A program made the position numbers and the translations under genes. A DNA stretch of 64,000 nt from Bacteroidales bacterium (GTDB lineage: Bacteria > Bacteroidota > Bacteroidia > Bacteroidales > WCHB1-69), in the NCBI GenBank assembly GCA_017554325.1, contig JAFZIP010000006.1, forward strand, positions 119,106 through 183,105, read 5' to 3'. The notes under the pieces were generated by a model that saw only the letters and a program-made list of their open reading frames with translations, was not told the origin of the DNA and made no database searches. Position 1 is the stretch's first letter; each line of letters begins with the position of its first letter. Shown in pieces: positions 50,626 through 59,286 of the stretch.

Positions 50626-53118
50626 TTATGCTTTTTTTCTGATAACACGTTTCTTTGAAGTCGGAGTGTTGTTGGCCATAATTTCCACACAGTCCTGATA
50701 GGTGAGATTTTCAGCTAACATCTCCTTGGGGATACGGTAATTATCGGTACCGTTGGTGATGTATGCGCCATAGCGACCGTTCATCACCTTGATATCAGGA
50801 TTCTCGGTGAAAGTACGTAGCACGTTCTTATTCTGGAGGTTCTGCAGGAAGTTGATGGCTTCCTCCTCCGTGATGGTATGAACATCCATGCCCTTGTCCA
50901 GGGTGACGTTCTTGCCATCGTATTTCAGATACGGGCCGTAGCGTCCGGCAGCAGCCACAATCTCCTTGCCATCCAGATGGCCCACCAGACGAGGTGCGCG
51001 GTCGGCATCCTTCTGCTGCTTGGCCTCGATCAGCTGCACACATCTCTCCAATGTGATGGCTAATGGGTCTTCATCCTTCGGAATAGAAACAAAAGCACCG
51101 TTATAGCGGATATACGGACCGAAACGGCCTGTGCCAACCACAACCTCTGCGTTGTTCCAAGAACCCACAGTTCTCGGCAACTTGAACAGTTCCAGTGCCT
51201 CTTCCAACGTCAGTGTTTCAATGAACTGGTTAGAACGCAGACGAGCGTAACGTGGTTTTTCGTCCGCATAGTTCTCCCCTATCTGCACCATCGGGCCATA
51301 CTTGCCCAACTTGGCAATCACTTTGGCATTCGTCTTGGGATCGTACCCCAAGAAACGTTCACCACTGGCCTTGGTGGAATAGTTCAAGGCATGGTCAACG
51401 GAGTTGTGGAAACCACCGTAGAAACGCTGGATCATGTTCTGCCAGTTGTCCTTGCCCTCAGCAATGTCATCAAATTCCTTCTCCACATCCGCGGTGAAGC
51501 CATAGTCCATGATATCGTTGAAATTTTCCTGCAGATAGTCATTTACAATAATGCCCACATCGGTAGGAATGATTTTGTCCTTTTCATAGCCGAACTTCTC
51601 TTTCTTCGTATCTTCTTTTATCACATTGTCTTTCAATATGATGCAAGAATATGTACGTTCACTGCCCGGGCGGGTTGCCTTTTGCACATAACCACGTTTC
51701 TGGATGGTGGTGATGGTAGGGGCATACGTGGAAGGACGGCCGATGCCGAGTTCCTCAAGCTTCTTCACCAGACTGGCTTCGGTGTAACGTGCCGGCGGCT
51801 GTGCAAAACGCTGGGTGGCGGTAATCACCTGTGCTCCAAGAGCCTCGCCCAACTGCATGGCCGGCAACATGCCGCGTACCTCCTCATTGTCATCATCCTT
51901 GGATTCCGTATAGACCTTGAGGAAGCCCGGGAACAGAATCACTTCTCCGGAGGCAATGAATTTCTCTTTGCGGCCAGTGACCGGGATCATGATGCTGGTT
52001 TTCTCCGTCTTGGCATCACTCATCTGGGAGGCAATGGTACGCTTCCAAATCAGCTCATAGAGATGCTTGGCGAACGTGTCGCCCGGGATGGTCTGACGCG
52101 ACAGATCCGTGGGACGGATAGCCTCGTGAGCCTCCTGGGCACCTTTGGTTTTGGTAACATAGTTATGGATATGGACGTATGGCGCCCCGAACAGCTCCGT
52201 AATCACATCCTTGGCCGTAGCCAGGGCGACGGCAGAAAGGTTCACAGAGTCTGTTCTCATATAGGTGATGTAACCGGATTCGTACAGTTGTTGTGCCACC
52301 ACCATGGTCTTGCTCACGGAAAAGCCCAGCTTGCGCGCGGCTTCTTGCTGCAAAGTGGAAGTGGTGAAAGGCGGTGCGGGACTTTTCTTGCCAGGAGAAG
52401 TCTCTATAGCCTCGATCTTGAAATCGGCATTCTGGCAAGCCTGCAAGAACTCCATGGCTGCCGACTGGTCGTTGAAACGCTTGTTCAACTCAGCCTTCAG
52501 TTCCACATTCTTGTCGCGAACCGGGTTGAAAACGCCATCAACTTTGTAGGAGGAAGTGGTGTTGAACTTCTCAATCTCATGCTCGCGCTCCACAATCAGC
52601 TTGACTGCGACAGACTGTACGCGTCCGGCGGAGAGCTGCGGTTTCACCTTGCGCCAGAGCACAGGCGACAGCTCGAAGCCCACCAAACGGTCCAAAACGC
52701 GACGCGCCTGCTGCGCGTTCACCAAGTCCACGTTCAGCTCGCGCGGAGTAGAAAGCGCCTGGTCAATGGCCGGCTTGGTAATCTCATGGAAGACAATACG
52801 CTTCACTTTCGCGGGATCAATGTTGGTAACTTTCATCAAATGCCATGAAATGGCCTCTCCCTCACGGTCGTCATCCGTTGCGAGCCACACCACATCCGCA
52901 GAATCGGCTTTCTTCTTGATTTCACTAATCAATGACTTCTTGTCATCCAAAACCACATACTGTGGTTCGAAGTTCTTGGAAATGTCAATGCCCAAATCCT
53001 TCTGGGGCAAATCGCGGACATGGCCCTTGCTGGACACCACGTCAAAATCCTTGCCGATAAACTTTTGAATGGTTTTGGCTTTGGCAGGAGACTCTACAAT
53101 AATCAAATTTTTACTCAT
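50626..53118 (-). CDS. topA: DNA topoisomerase I
   Basis: An 830-residue type IA topoisomerase that relaxes negatively supercoiled DNA. The Toprim domain is at the N-terminus (LIIVESPAKAKTIQKFIG, DDDREGEAI at about residues 82-90). The active-site Tyr is in YITYMRTDS (about residue 293). Instead of zinc fingers, the C-terminus has several topoisomerase C-terminal repeats (GRFGPYIRYNG, GRYGPYLKYDG, GRYGAYITNG), as usual in this phylum. Ends in a Lys/Arg-rich tail. Confidence 0.97.
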   Translation of the reverse strand: MSKNLIIVESPAKAKTIQKFIGKDFDVVSSKGHVRDLPQKDLGIDISKNFEPQYVVLDDKKSLISEIKKKADSADVVWLATDDDREGEAISWHLMKVTNIDPAKVKRIVFHEITKPAIDQALSTPRELNVDLVNAQQARRVLDRLVGFELSPVLWRKVKPQLSAGRVQSVAVKLIVEREHEIEKFNTTSSYKVDGVFNPVRDKNVELKAELNKRFNDQSAAMEFLQACQNADFKIEAIETSPGKKSPAPPFTTSTLQQEAARKLGFSVSKTMVVAQQLYESGYITYMRTDSVNLSAVALATAKDVITELFGAPYVHIHNYVTKTKGAQEAHEAIRPTDLSRQTIPGDTFAKHLYELIWKRTIASQMSDAKTEKTSIMIPVTGRKEKFIASGEVILFPGFLKVYTESKDDDNEEVRGMLPAMQLGEALGAQVITATQRFAQPPARYTEASLVKKLEELGIGRPSTYAPTITTIQKRGYVQKATRPGSERTYSCIILKDNVIKEDTKKEKFGYEKDKIIPTDVGIIVNDYLQENFNDIMDYGFTADVEKEFDDIAEGKDNWQNMIQRFYGGFHNSVDHALNYSTKASGERFLGYDPKTNAKVIAKLGKYGPMVQIGENYADEKPRYARLRSNQFIETLTLEEALELFKLPRTVGSWNNAEVVVGTGRFGPYIRYNGAFVSIPKDEDPLAITLERCVQLIEAKQQKDADRAPRLVGHLDGKEIVAAAGRYGPYLKYDGKNVTLDKGMDVHTITEEEAINFLQNLQNKNVLRTFTENPDIKVMNGRYGAYITNGTDNYRIPKEMLAENLTYQDCVEIMANNTPTSKKRVIRKKA

Positions 53119-53163
53119 AAGCGACAGTTTTTTAGTATTTTGTTTAAGTGATTGATATAAAGA

Positions 53164-53736
53164 TTATTTAATTTCGTAATGATATCCTAACATATCGTCA
53201 ACCGCATCAAAATGGCGGTTCTGAATCAGCTTGCGTATCGTGGAGGAATGAACTTGCGCGTCATGCAACATGAATTCAGGAATGTCCACCACTTCAACAT
53301 GATGTTGCTGGCATACTGTCTCGATTTTGAAACGGTCGCCCTCACGGTTGTGGCCCAGCGCATGGTTGGGACCCATAACCAGAGCTTTTGCGTGCAATCG
53401 GCCAATGAGGTATTGCTCAACGAACTCCAGATACGACGTTTGTGCAAACGACTTGGTAAACGGAAGCACCACCGCCACATCCACGTTCTGCTCCGCGATC
53501 AGCTCCAAATTGCGATCCAGCGTATTGATGGTAAAAAAATCGGAGTTGGGATTTAAAACAACTTGAGGATGCGGGGCGAAGGTCACAACCACACTCTGGC
53601 CACCACGCTCGGCTGCCGCTTCACAAAGATAGCGGAGAATCTGACAATGCCCACGATGAACACCGTCAAACGACCCGACGGCAATAACCGGTCGGGTTAA
53701 CGGGGCGACATCCTCAAATCCTCTGAATATCTTCAT
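53164..53736 (-). CDS. ribF: Stand-alone FAD synthetase (RibF without the kinase domain)
   Basis: A 190-residue protein holding only the adenylyltransferase half of RibF. The HxGH motif is GSFDGVHRGH (residues 22-31); GPNHALGHNREGD and HSSTIRKLI match the FMN/ATP sites. The usual C-terminal riboflavin kinase domain (about 120 residues) is absent: the protein ends neatly at the domain boundary (LGYHYEIK) and the 45 bases to topA cannot encode it. This enzyme would make FAD from FMN only. Confidence 0.85.
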   Translation of the reverse strand: MKIFRGFEDVAPLTRPVIAVGSFDGVHRGHCQILRYLCEAAAERGGQSVVVTFAPHPQVVLNPNSDFFTINTLDRNLELIAEQNVDVAVVLPFTKSFAQTSYLEFVEQYLIGRLHAKALVMGPNHALGHNREGDRFKIETVCQQHHVEVVDIPEFMLHDAQVHSSTIRKLIQNRHFDAVDDMLGYHYEIK

Positions 53737-53763
53737 AACGGCCTTGATTCTCCTAATATCCGA

Positions 53764-56232
53764 TTATCTCAGTTTAGCACCGGCCTCACGCTCGTATGCG
53801 GCAATCAGTTTGGTCATCACCTTGTTGATCTCATCATCCGTCAAAGTCTTGTCTGGATGCTGGAGCACGAAATTCAAGGCGTAGGATTTCTTACCTTCCT
53901 CAATCTTGTCGCCTTCATACACATCAAACAGGGAGATATGCTTGACCAATTTGGATCCATACTTCCGACCTATGCGCTCCAGCTCATCGTAAGTCACATT
54001 CTTATCAACCACGAGGGCCAGGTCACGTTTCACAGACGGATAAGTGGCAATCGGTTTGTAATTCACTTTCTGCGTTGCAAATACACGATCGACAGCAGAC
54101 AGGTTGAATTCGGCGTAATAGACGGGCTTCTTCAGATCAAAATATTTGAGCACCTTCGGATTGACCAAGCCCATCGTCACGATGGTATCCTCACCACAGC
54201 AATAGGAAAGATGGTCAGCAAACATGCGGGCGGGCTCATCCAAGGTCAGTCTCAAATCCTGCATCGGGAAGTTCAGCTTATACAACACATTCTCCACCAT
54301 GTTTTTGAGATAAAACAAGTCCAGTTCCTTGGCCTTGTAGTTCCAAGAATCCTCGCACTCACGACCCGTGACCAGCATGACCATTTCATCCTTCTCGCGA
54401 TAGCGCAGAACAACATCATCGCCCTTTTGGGTTTCAGGATTGAGATGATAGGTCTTGCCAAATTCGAACAGACGGAGGTTTTGATTCTTGTTATTCACAT
54501 TGCGGACAATATTCTCCAATCCACCGAACAGCAAGGTCTGACGCATCACGCCCAGCTCATTGCTCAGCGGGTTCAACAATTTCACTGTCTCGCGACTGTC
54601 AATGAAATCGAAACGCTCGGCATATTCCATCTTGGTCAATGAGTTGTTCATCACCTCGTAGAAGCCGTTATCCACCAAGTAGTTGGACACAACCATCTGC
54701 ATCTGATAAGCCGCATTACCCGTTTCAGGGGTCGGCATCTTATAGAACAGCGTGTCGGGAATCTCAATGTTATTGTATCCGTAGATACGCAATATCTCTT
54801 CAATGAGGTCTATCGGGCGGGTGACATCGGCCTTGCTCAGCGGCACGCGTACGAGCAATTGCTCGTCGCCGGAGCTCTGCACTTCCATGCCTAACATGGA
54901 AAGGATACGTGAAATCGTCGGCTTGTCAATGACCTTACCGGCAACCTTGTTCACATGTTCGTATTTCAAAGTAATCTGTGCGGGTTCAATCTTGTGGGGA
55001 TAAATGTCCACCAGCTCAGAGATGATGGTAGCATTGGTCAATTCCTGAATCAGGGCGGCGGCGCGTTTCAGGGCATACACAGTGATGCTGGGATCGCAAC
55101 CGCGTTCGTAGCGGAAGGAAGCATCCGTCTTCAAACCATGACGCTTGGCCGTTTTACGAATGGACACAGGATTGAAATAAGCACTTTCCAAGAACAAACG
55201 AGTGGTGTTATTCGTCACCCCGGAGTTAAGACCTCCGTAAACACCTGCGATACACATGCCCTCTTCGGCGTTGCAAATCATCAGGTCGTCTGCGCTCAAT
55301 TTCACCTCATTACCATCTAAAGTGACAAACGAAGTACCTTCATCCAAATTCTTGACTATAACCTTATTGCCTATAATTTTGTCAGCGTCAAACGCATGCA
55401 TGGGCTGACCTAATTCCAACATGATATATTGGGTAACATCCACCACATTGTTGATGGGCCGAATACCCACGGCACGCAATTTGTTCTGCAACCATTCGGG
55501 GGAATTTCCCACTTGTACATTGTCGAAAAGGAGTCCCGAGTAACGCGGGCAGTCCTTGGTATTCTCCACGCTCACATCGATACGGAGCTTCACGTGCGCG
55601 ATCGGCTTCACTTCCGGCACATTGGGGAGAATCAGCGGGGAACAGGAGCGTCCATCCTGCATCAGCGCGGCATACAGGTCGCGTGCCACACCGGCATGAC
55701 AGATGGCATCGCAACGGTTCGGGGTCAGGCCGATTTCAAAAACCGTGTCCGACTCCACATGGAAATACTGAGAGGCAGGCGTTCCTGGCACAGCCTCGCT
55801 GTCAAGGACCATAATGCCATCATGGGAATTGCCCAGACCAATCTCGTCCTCGGCGCAAATCATGCCCTCTGAAGGCTCGCCACGGAGCTTGGACTTTTTA
55901 ATCGTGAAAGATTCATCGCCATTATAGAGCACCGTGCCGATGGTGGCCACCACAACTTTCTGGCCGGCAGCTACATTGGCCGCGCCGCACACGATGTGCA
56001 AAGGCTCTTCCGCTCCCACGTTCACCGTGGTGACATGCAGGTGGTCTGAATTGGGATGCGGCTCGCAGGTGAGCACCTCTCCTATCACCAACCCCCTCAG
56101 GCCTCCGCGGATCACATCAACCGTTTCCATGCCCTCGACTTCCAAACCGCAATTGGTCAAATAATGGCTCACCTCCTCGGGCGAAACATCAAATGTCATC
56201 AAATCCTTCAACCACTTGTAAGAAATCTTCAT
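53764..56232 (-). CDS. pheT: Phenylalanyl-tRNA synthetase beta subunit
   Basis: An 822-residue subunit. N-terminal tRNA-binding (EMAP-like) domain at about residues 39-150 (VIGEVLTCEPHPNSDHLHV), B3/B4 editing domain (about 215-390; FDADKI, VTLDGNEVKL), B5 domain (about 400-470), a catalytic-like core and the C-terminal ferredoxin-fold anticodon-binding domain (YPSVKRDLALVV to the end). All in the expected order. pheS is not in the window. It has its own -7 box. Confidence 0.97.
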   Translation of the reverse strand: MKISYKWLKDLMTFDVSPEEVSHYLTNCGLEVEGMETVDVIRGGLRGLVIGEVLTCEPHPNSDHLHVTTVNVGAEEPLHIVCGAANVAAGQKVVVATIGTVLYNGDESFTIKKSKLRGEPSEGMICAEDEIGLGNSHDGIMVLDSEAVPGTPASQYFHVESDTVFEIGLTPNRCDAICHAGVARDLYAALMQDGRSCSPLILPNVPEVKPIAHVKLRIDVSVENTKDCPRYSGLLFDNVQVGNSPEWLQNKLRAVGIRPINNVVDVTQYIMLELGQPMHAFDADKIIGNKVIVKNLDEGTSFVTLDGNEVKLSADDLMICNAEEGMCIAGVYGGLNSGVTNNTTRLFLESAYFNPVSIRKTAKRHGLKTDASFRYERGCDPSITVYALKRAAALIQELTNATIISELVDIYPHKIEPAQITLKYEHVNKVAGKVIDKPTISRILSMLGMEVQSSGDEQLLVRVPLSKADVTRPIDLIEEILRIYGYNNIEIPDTLFYKMPTPETGNAAYQMQMVVSNYLVDNGFYEVMNNSLTKMEYAERFDFIDSRETVKLLNPLSNELGVMRQTLLFGGLENIVRNVNNKNQNLRLFEFGKTYHLNPETQKGDDVVLRYREKDEMVMLVTGRECEDSWNYKAKELDLFYLKNMVENVLYKLNFPMQDLRLTLDEPARMFADHLSYCCGEDTIVTMGLVNPKVLKYFDLKKPVYYAEFNLSAVDRVFATQKVNYKPIATYPSVKRDLALVVDKNVTYDELERIGRKYGSKLVKHISLFDVYEGDKIEEGKKSYALNFVLQHPDKTLTDDEINKVMTKLIAAYEREAGAKLR

Positions 56233-56293
56233 AAACGTAAGTTATTATTAGTTAATATTATACAATAAAAATCCACTGCACAATTTCAAGGTG

Positions 56294-56301
56294 CAAATAT
56301 A
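56294..56301 (-). promoter_or_regulatory. -7 promoter box (TATATTTG) for pheT
   Basis: Minus-strand TATATTTG fits the consensus, 61 bases before the ATG at 56232. Confidence 0.5.
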
Positions 56302-56342
56302 ATATATATATAAATAATGTAGCGGAGATGCAAATATTTTTT

Positions 56343-56585
56343 TTACGGCACTGGATCATAGCCACTTCCACCCCATGGATTGCAGGAAGCAACTCGTTTC
56401 AGCGTGAGCCAGCCGCCCTTGAAAGGCCCATATTTGCGGATGGCCTCGATACCATAGTTGGAACAGGTGGGCGTATAGCGGCAAGCGCGCCCGATGAACG
56501 GCGACAACGTCATTTGGTAGAGTCGGATGAGCCCTATCATAATGGCGGCAAGACCTTTACAAAAGACGTCATACAGTTTTCTCAT
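56343..56585 (-). CDS. yidD: Membrane protein insertion efficiency factor YidD
   Basis: An 80-residue protein with an N-terminal amphipathic segment (about residues 5-20) and the conserved core [19 protein letters not shown] followed by [20 protein letters not shown] and [10 protein letters not shown]. It assists YidC, whose gene begins at the left edge of the window. The ATG at 56585 is preferred over an in-frame start at 56606 because homology begins at MRKLYD. It overlaps the end of rnpA by 17 bases. Confidence 0.92.
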   Translation of the reverse strand: MRKLYDVFCKGLAAIMIGLIRLYQMTLSPFIGRACRYTPTCSNYGIEAIRKYGPFKGGWLTLKRVASCNPWGGSGYDPVP

Positions 56586-56979
56586 TCCTTTGGGTTTCCA
56601 AAGCAAGATTTATTTTTTGAAAAACAGAGGATGCAGCCTCATGTATTTCGGCAAAGGAGGCCTTCTCCTTGGCCACGAAAATCCAACACAAACGGCAGCA
56701 TTTTCCTTCCGGAACTAATAGCAGATGTTTTTGCAAACGATAACTCTCGCGCATCAAGCGTTTCATGCGGTTGCGATCCACCGCATGATGGAATCGTTTC
56801 TTGGAAACAGTCACGGCAAGTTGCATAGAAGTACGGCCCGATTGCTCAAGCAGGTCATAGTAACATTTTATGGGATAAGAATATACTGATTGATTCGCAT
56901 CCATCACCTCCTTGATGGCAAGGGAGGATTTAAGATGTTCGCCGCGAGGGAAGACCTGTTTATCTTCTACGGGTTGCAT
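56569..56979 (-). CDS. rnpA: Ribonuclease P protein component
   Basis: A 136-residue basic protein. The RNP motif is [16 protein letters not shown] at about residues 68-83, preceded by [13 protein letters not shown]; the N-terminal RGEHLKS (usual RFxxL...) is recognisable. It binds RNase P RNA for 5' tRNA maturation. It overlaps the end of hemD by 20 bases and the start of yidD by 17, so the three genes are likely coupled. rpmH, the usual neighbour, is absent. Confidence 0.92.
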   Translation of the reverse strand: MQPVEDKQVFPRGEHLKSSLAIKEVMDANQSVYSYPIKCYYDLLEQSGRTSMQLAVTVSKKRFHHAVDRNRMKRLMRESYRLQKHLLLVPEGKCCRLCWIFVAKEKASFAEIHEAASSVFQKINLALETQRNEKTV

Positions 56980-57724
56980 ATTCTTTCAGGAATGCGTCCA
57001 GCGCATCAGTAATGGAGGGATAATCCTTGGTAGGGGCAATCACCTGGGCGGTCCAGCCTGCATTCTCCAAAGCGGTGATCACGGCGGATCCAAGCGCGGC
57101 AAAAGCCACCTCTCCCTGCTTGAAATCAGGGAAATTCGTCTGCAGCGACTTCACCCCGTTCGGGCTGAACATCACAATCATGTCGTATTTGGTAATGTCA
57201 ATATCATCCGCAAGATTGGCTGCGGAAGTGGTGAACACATGCGCCTGGTCATACTGGATGCCCTTGGTGTCCATGAACTCCAGCATTTGCGCCGAAGCAC
57301 CGTCAGGACCGCACGGAATGAGCATCTTCAGGTCCCTGTTCTTCCACAGGAGGTCGTTGAGACTGGAAATATTACTATCCTTCGCGGCAAAAATCTTGCG
57401 CTTGCGGTACTGGATGTACTTCTGGAGATAGTTGGCCACTGCATCCGTGGAGCAGAAATACTTCATCGTCTCAGGAATATCCAAACGCATATCCTTGCAG
57501 AGCTCAAAAAAATGATCTATCGTATTCTTGCTCGTGAACACCACGGCCGGATGTTCCAAAATGTTGATTTTGGACTTGCGGAACTCCGTTGCTGTAATGC
57601 TTTCAATCTTGAAAAATTTGTAGAAATCGATGTTGATGCTGTACTTGCGTTTCAACTCCGCATACGGGGATTTCTCAAAATCAGCAGGTGCATTTTGGGA
57701 GATAAGGATGTTTTTTATCTTCAT
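56960..57724 (-). CDS. hemD: Uroporphyrinogen-III synthase
   Basis: A 254-residue bilobed protein that cyclises hydroxymethylbilane to uroporphyrinogen III, the common precursor of haem and B12. Motifs are weakly conserved in this family, but AVVFTSKNTIDHFFEL, DMIVMFSPNGVKSL and the flexible-lobe pattern match the Bacteroidota version, which is coded next to a DUF4271 gene as here. Other haem genes are absent. Confidence 0.85.
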   Translation of the reverse strand: MKIKNILISQNAPADFEKSPYAELKRKYSINIDFYKFFKIESITATEFRKSKINILEHPAVVFTSKNTIDHFFELCKDMRLDIPETMKYFCSTDAVANYLQKYIQYRKRKIFAAKDSNISSLNDLLWKNRDLKMLIPCGPDGASAQMLEFMDTKGIQYDQAHVFTTSAANLADDIDITKYDMIVMFSPNGVKSLQTNFPDFKQGEVAFAALGSAVITALENAGWTAQVIAPTKDYPSITDALDAFLKEYATRRR

Positions 57725-57772
57725 TTTTCACTATTTTTCAATATTCAATATTCTACCCTAATTATCTATTTA

Positions 57773-58471
57773 TCAAATAATTAATATACATTTCACCAGC
57801 AATACCCAGGGTAAAATTTCAAGCGTGCAAAAGTAGAGAAAAAAATGAAACAAATTAATATTCCGAGGATTTATTTTCAGAAGCCGATACAGATATAGTC
57901 CTAACATCACGAAAAACACTGGGATAAAGGCGTACATGACAGCAAAATTGCCGAGTGCGTGATACACGATGAGGAACGGCAACAGCAACATGGCCACATT
58001 GGTCGAAAATACGAATTTATAGAGATTGAGGCTGTAGCGTTCCTTCTGATGATCAAACAAACCGGCATAGACAACGTTGGCAGTAAACTCCAGAATATAA
58101 ACCACCGCCAGAACGGCGAACACGCCCCCATACGCGCCCCAGAAGGTCAGTCGAGACACAAGAGGAGCATTAAAGTGCGCGATTATAAGCAACATACCTA
58201 ACGCAATGGTGAAAAGATCGAACAACAATGTCACAGGAAACATCATTTCCTCCAGCACTTTGCTTTCTCGAATCAAGAGTGAGAAGAAGCGCTGGGAATA
58301 GAGCGAACGGATGAGGTTCGACAAACGGCGGCGGAAAAGCACGACAGAAATGGTCATCAGGAAAATCAGCGCACACAGCACGATAGTCACCCCGTTTTCG
58401 GGTTGTGGTACTGCGTCGGCAGAATATTCTGCTACAGCAAGGGCATGATGCTCAAACAAGGACAGCAGCAC
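57773..58471 (-). CDS. DUF4271 integral membrane protein
   Basis: A 232-residue protein with about six membrane helices (starting near residues 30, 80, 105, 130, 160 and 205), typical DUF4271 with a basic cytoplasmic loop FRRRLSNLIRSLYS. Function unknown; its coding position directly before hemD is conserved in the phylum. The start is a GTG at 58471, 5 bases after the stop of the T9SS gene, which suggests coupling. A promoter box for hemD is inside its 3' end. Confidence 0.8.
   Translation of the reverse strand: MLLSLFEHHALAVAEYSADAVPQPENGVTIVLCALIFLMTISVVLFRRRLSNLIRSLYSQRFFSLLIRESKVLEEMMFPVTLLFDLFTIALGMLLIIAHFNAPLVSRLTFWGAYGGVFAVLAVVYILEFTANVVYAGLFDHQKERYSLNLYKFVFSTNVAMLLLPFLIVYHALGNFAVMYAFIPVFFVMLGLYLYRLLKINPRNINLFHFFLYFCTLEILPWVLLVKCILII
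57828..57835 (-). promoter_or_regulatory. -7 box (TACTTTTG) inside the end of the DUF4271 gene, possibly for hemD
   Basis: Minus-strand TACTTTTG matches the consensus but lies in coding DNA, 55 bases before the DUF4271 stop and 104 bases before hemD. Confidence 0.4.
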
Positions 58472-58476
58472 AGCGA

Positions 58477-59193
58477 TTACTTGACCAGCAATTTCTTCGT
58501 TACAAGCATTTTACCCTTTTCCTCAATGCCATAGACATAGATACCAGGGGCCAAATCGGAGGTGGAAACCTCTACGCGGCCCTCGCCCTGAACTGCCTGG
58601 CGATAGACTTCACCGCCAAGGATATTGCGAATTACCAGATTGGCACCTTGTGGATTCTCAACCTTGTAGCGGATATTCACAAACGTGGTAGCCGGATTGG
58701 GATATGCAGAAGCCTGAACAGTGGCAACATGCTGCTGCACGCCCAGAGCAGTGGAGGCATACACGTAAAAATTGACCTCATCCTGTGGGTTATCCGTGTT
58801 GAAGAACGTAAACTTCACTATGGAAGTGCCTTGCGAATGGCATGTGTAATCAGCATGGAAAGAGCCATTGCTAACATCCTCCTCAGCCACAGTGGCACCA
58901 GCGGCAAGCTCAAACTCACCCGACTGCTGCTCCACGCACGTTCCACCCACACAGAATGTCAATTCGTCGCCTGGCACAAACGTGACATCTCTACGTTTCA
59001 CTTTGAGAAATACATTCTGCGAGGTGATATTGGAATATCCCACAAACACCTGCGACTGGCTTCCCACTGATGTGGCCATGTAGATGGTGTCGCCCTCATT
59101 CAGGGGTTGCCCGTTATGGATCAATTGCACAGATTGTGCAGAAGCAAAAGAGGCACACAGGCCGATAACTAATATTGCGATGATTCTTTTCAT
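58477..59193 (-). CDS. Secreted protein with T9SS type A sorting domain
   Basis: A 238-residue protein: signal peptide about residues 1-19 (CASFASAQ), a beta-rich domain with conserved Cys pair at about residues 20-150, and a C-terminal sorting domain beginning ASAYPNPATTFVNIRY (about residue 160) and ending YGIEEKGKMLVTKKLLVK. The ATG at 59193 is preferred over an in-frame start 11 codons upstream, which lies before the promoter box. Cargo function unknown. Confidence 0.8.
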   Translation of the reverse strand: MKRIIAILVIGLCASFASAQSVQLIHNGQPLNEGDTIYMATSVGSQSQVFVGYSNITSQNVFLKVKRRDVTFVPGDELTFCVGGTCVEQQSGEFELAAGATVAEEDVSNGSFHADYTCHSQGTSIVKFTFFNTDNPQDEVNFYVYASTALGVQQHVATVQASAYPNPATTFVNIRYKVENPQGANLVIRNILGGEVYRQAVQGEGRVEVSTSDLAPGIYVYGIEEKGKMLVTKKLLVK

Positions 59194-59215
59194 ATCCTTT
59201 GGTTTTTTAAATGCG

Positions 59216-59223
59216 CAAAAATA
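59216..59223 (-). promoter_or_regulatory. -7 promoter box (TATTTTTG) for the T9SS gene
   Basis: Minus-strand consensus 22 bases before the ATG at 59193. Confidence 0.55.
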
Positions 59224-59236
59224 CAAAAAAAATAAA

Positions 59237-59264
59237 GCGGGTGACTGAAAAAACAGTCACCCGC
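59237..59264 (-). terminator. Intrinsic terminator after the cyclic-diphosphoglycerate-synthase-like gene
   Basis: An 11-bp perfect stem (GCGGGTGACTG with CAGTCACCCGC), 6-base loop, and an AT-rich, T-rich tail on the minus strand. Confidence 0.85.
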
Positions 59265-59286
59265 CAAATATTATCCCAAGGAAGGA

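Noticed and set aside
51391..52848. A 485-codon plus-strand frame
   Set aside because: Antisense to topA; shadow of codon bias.
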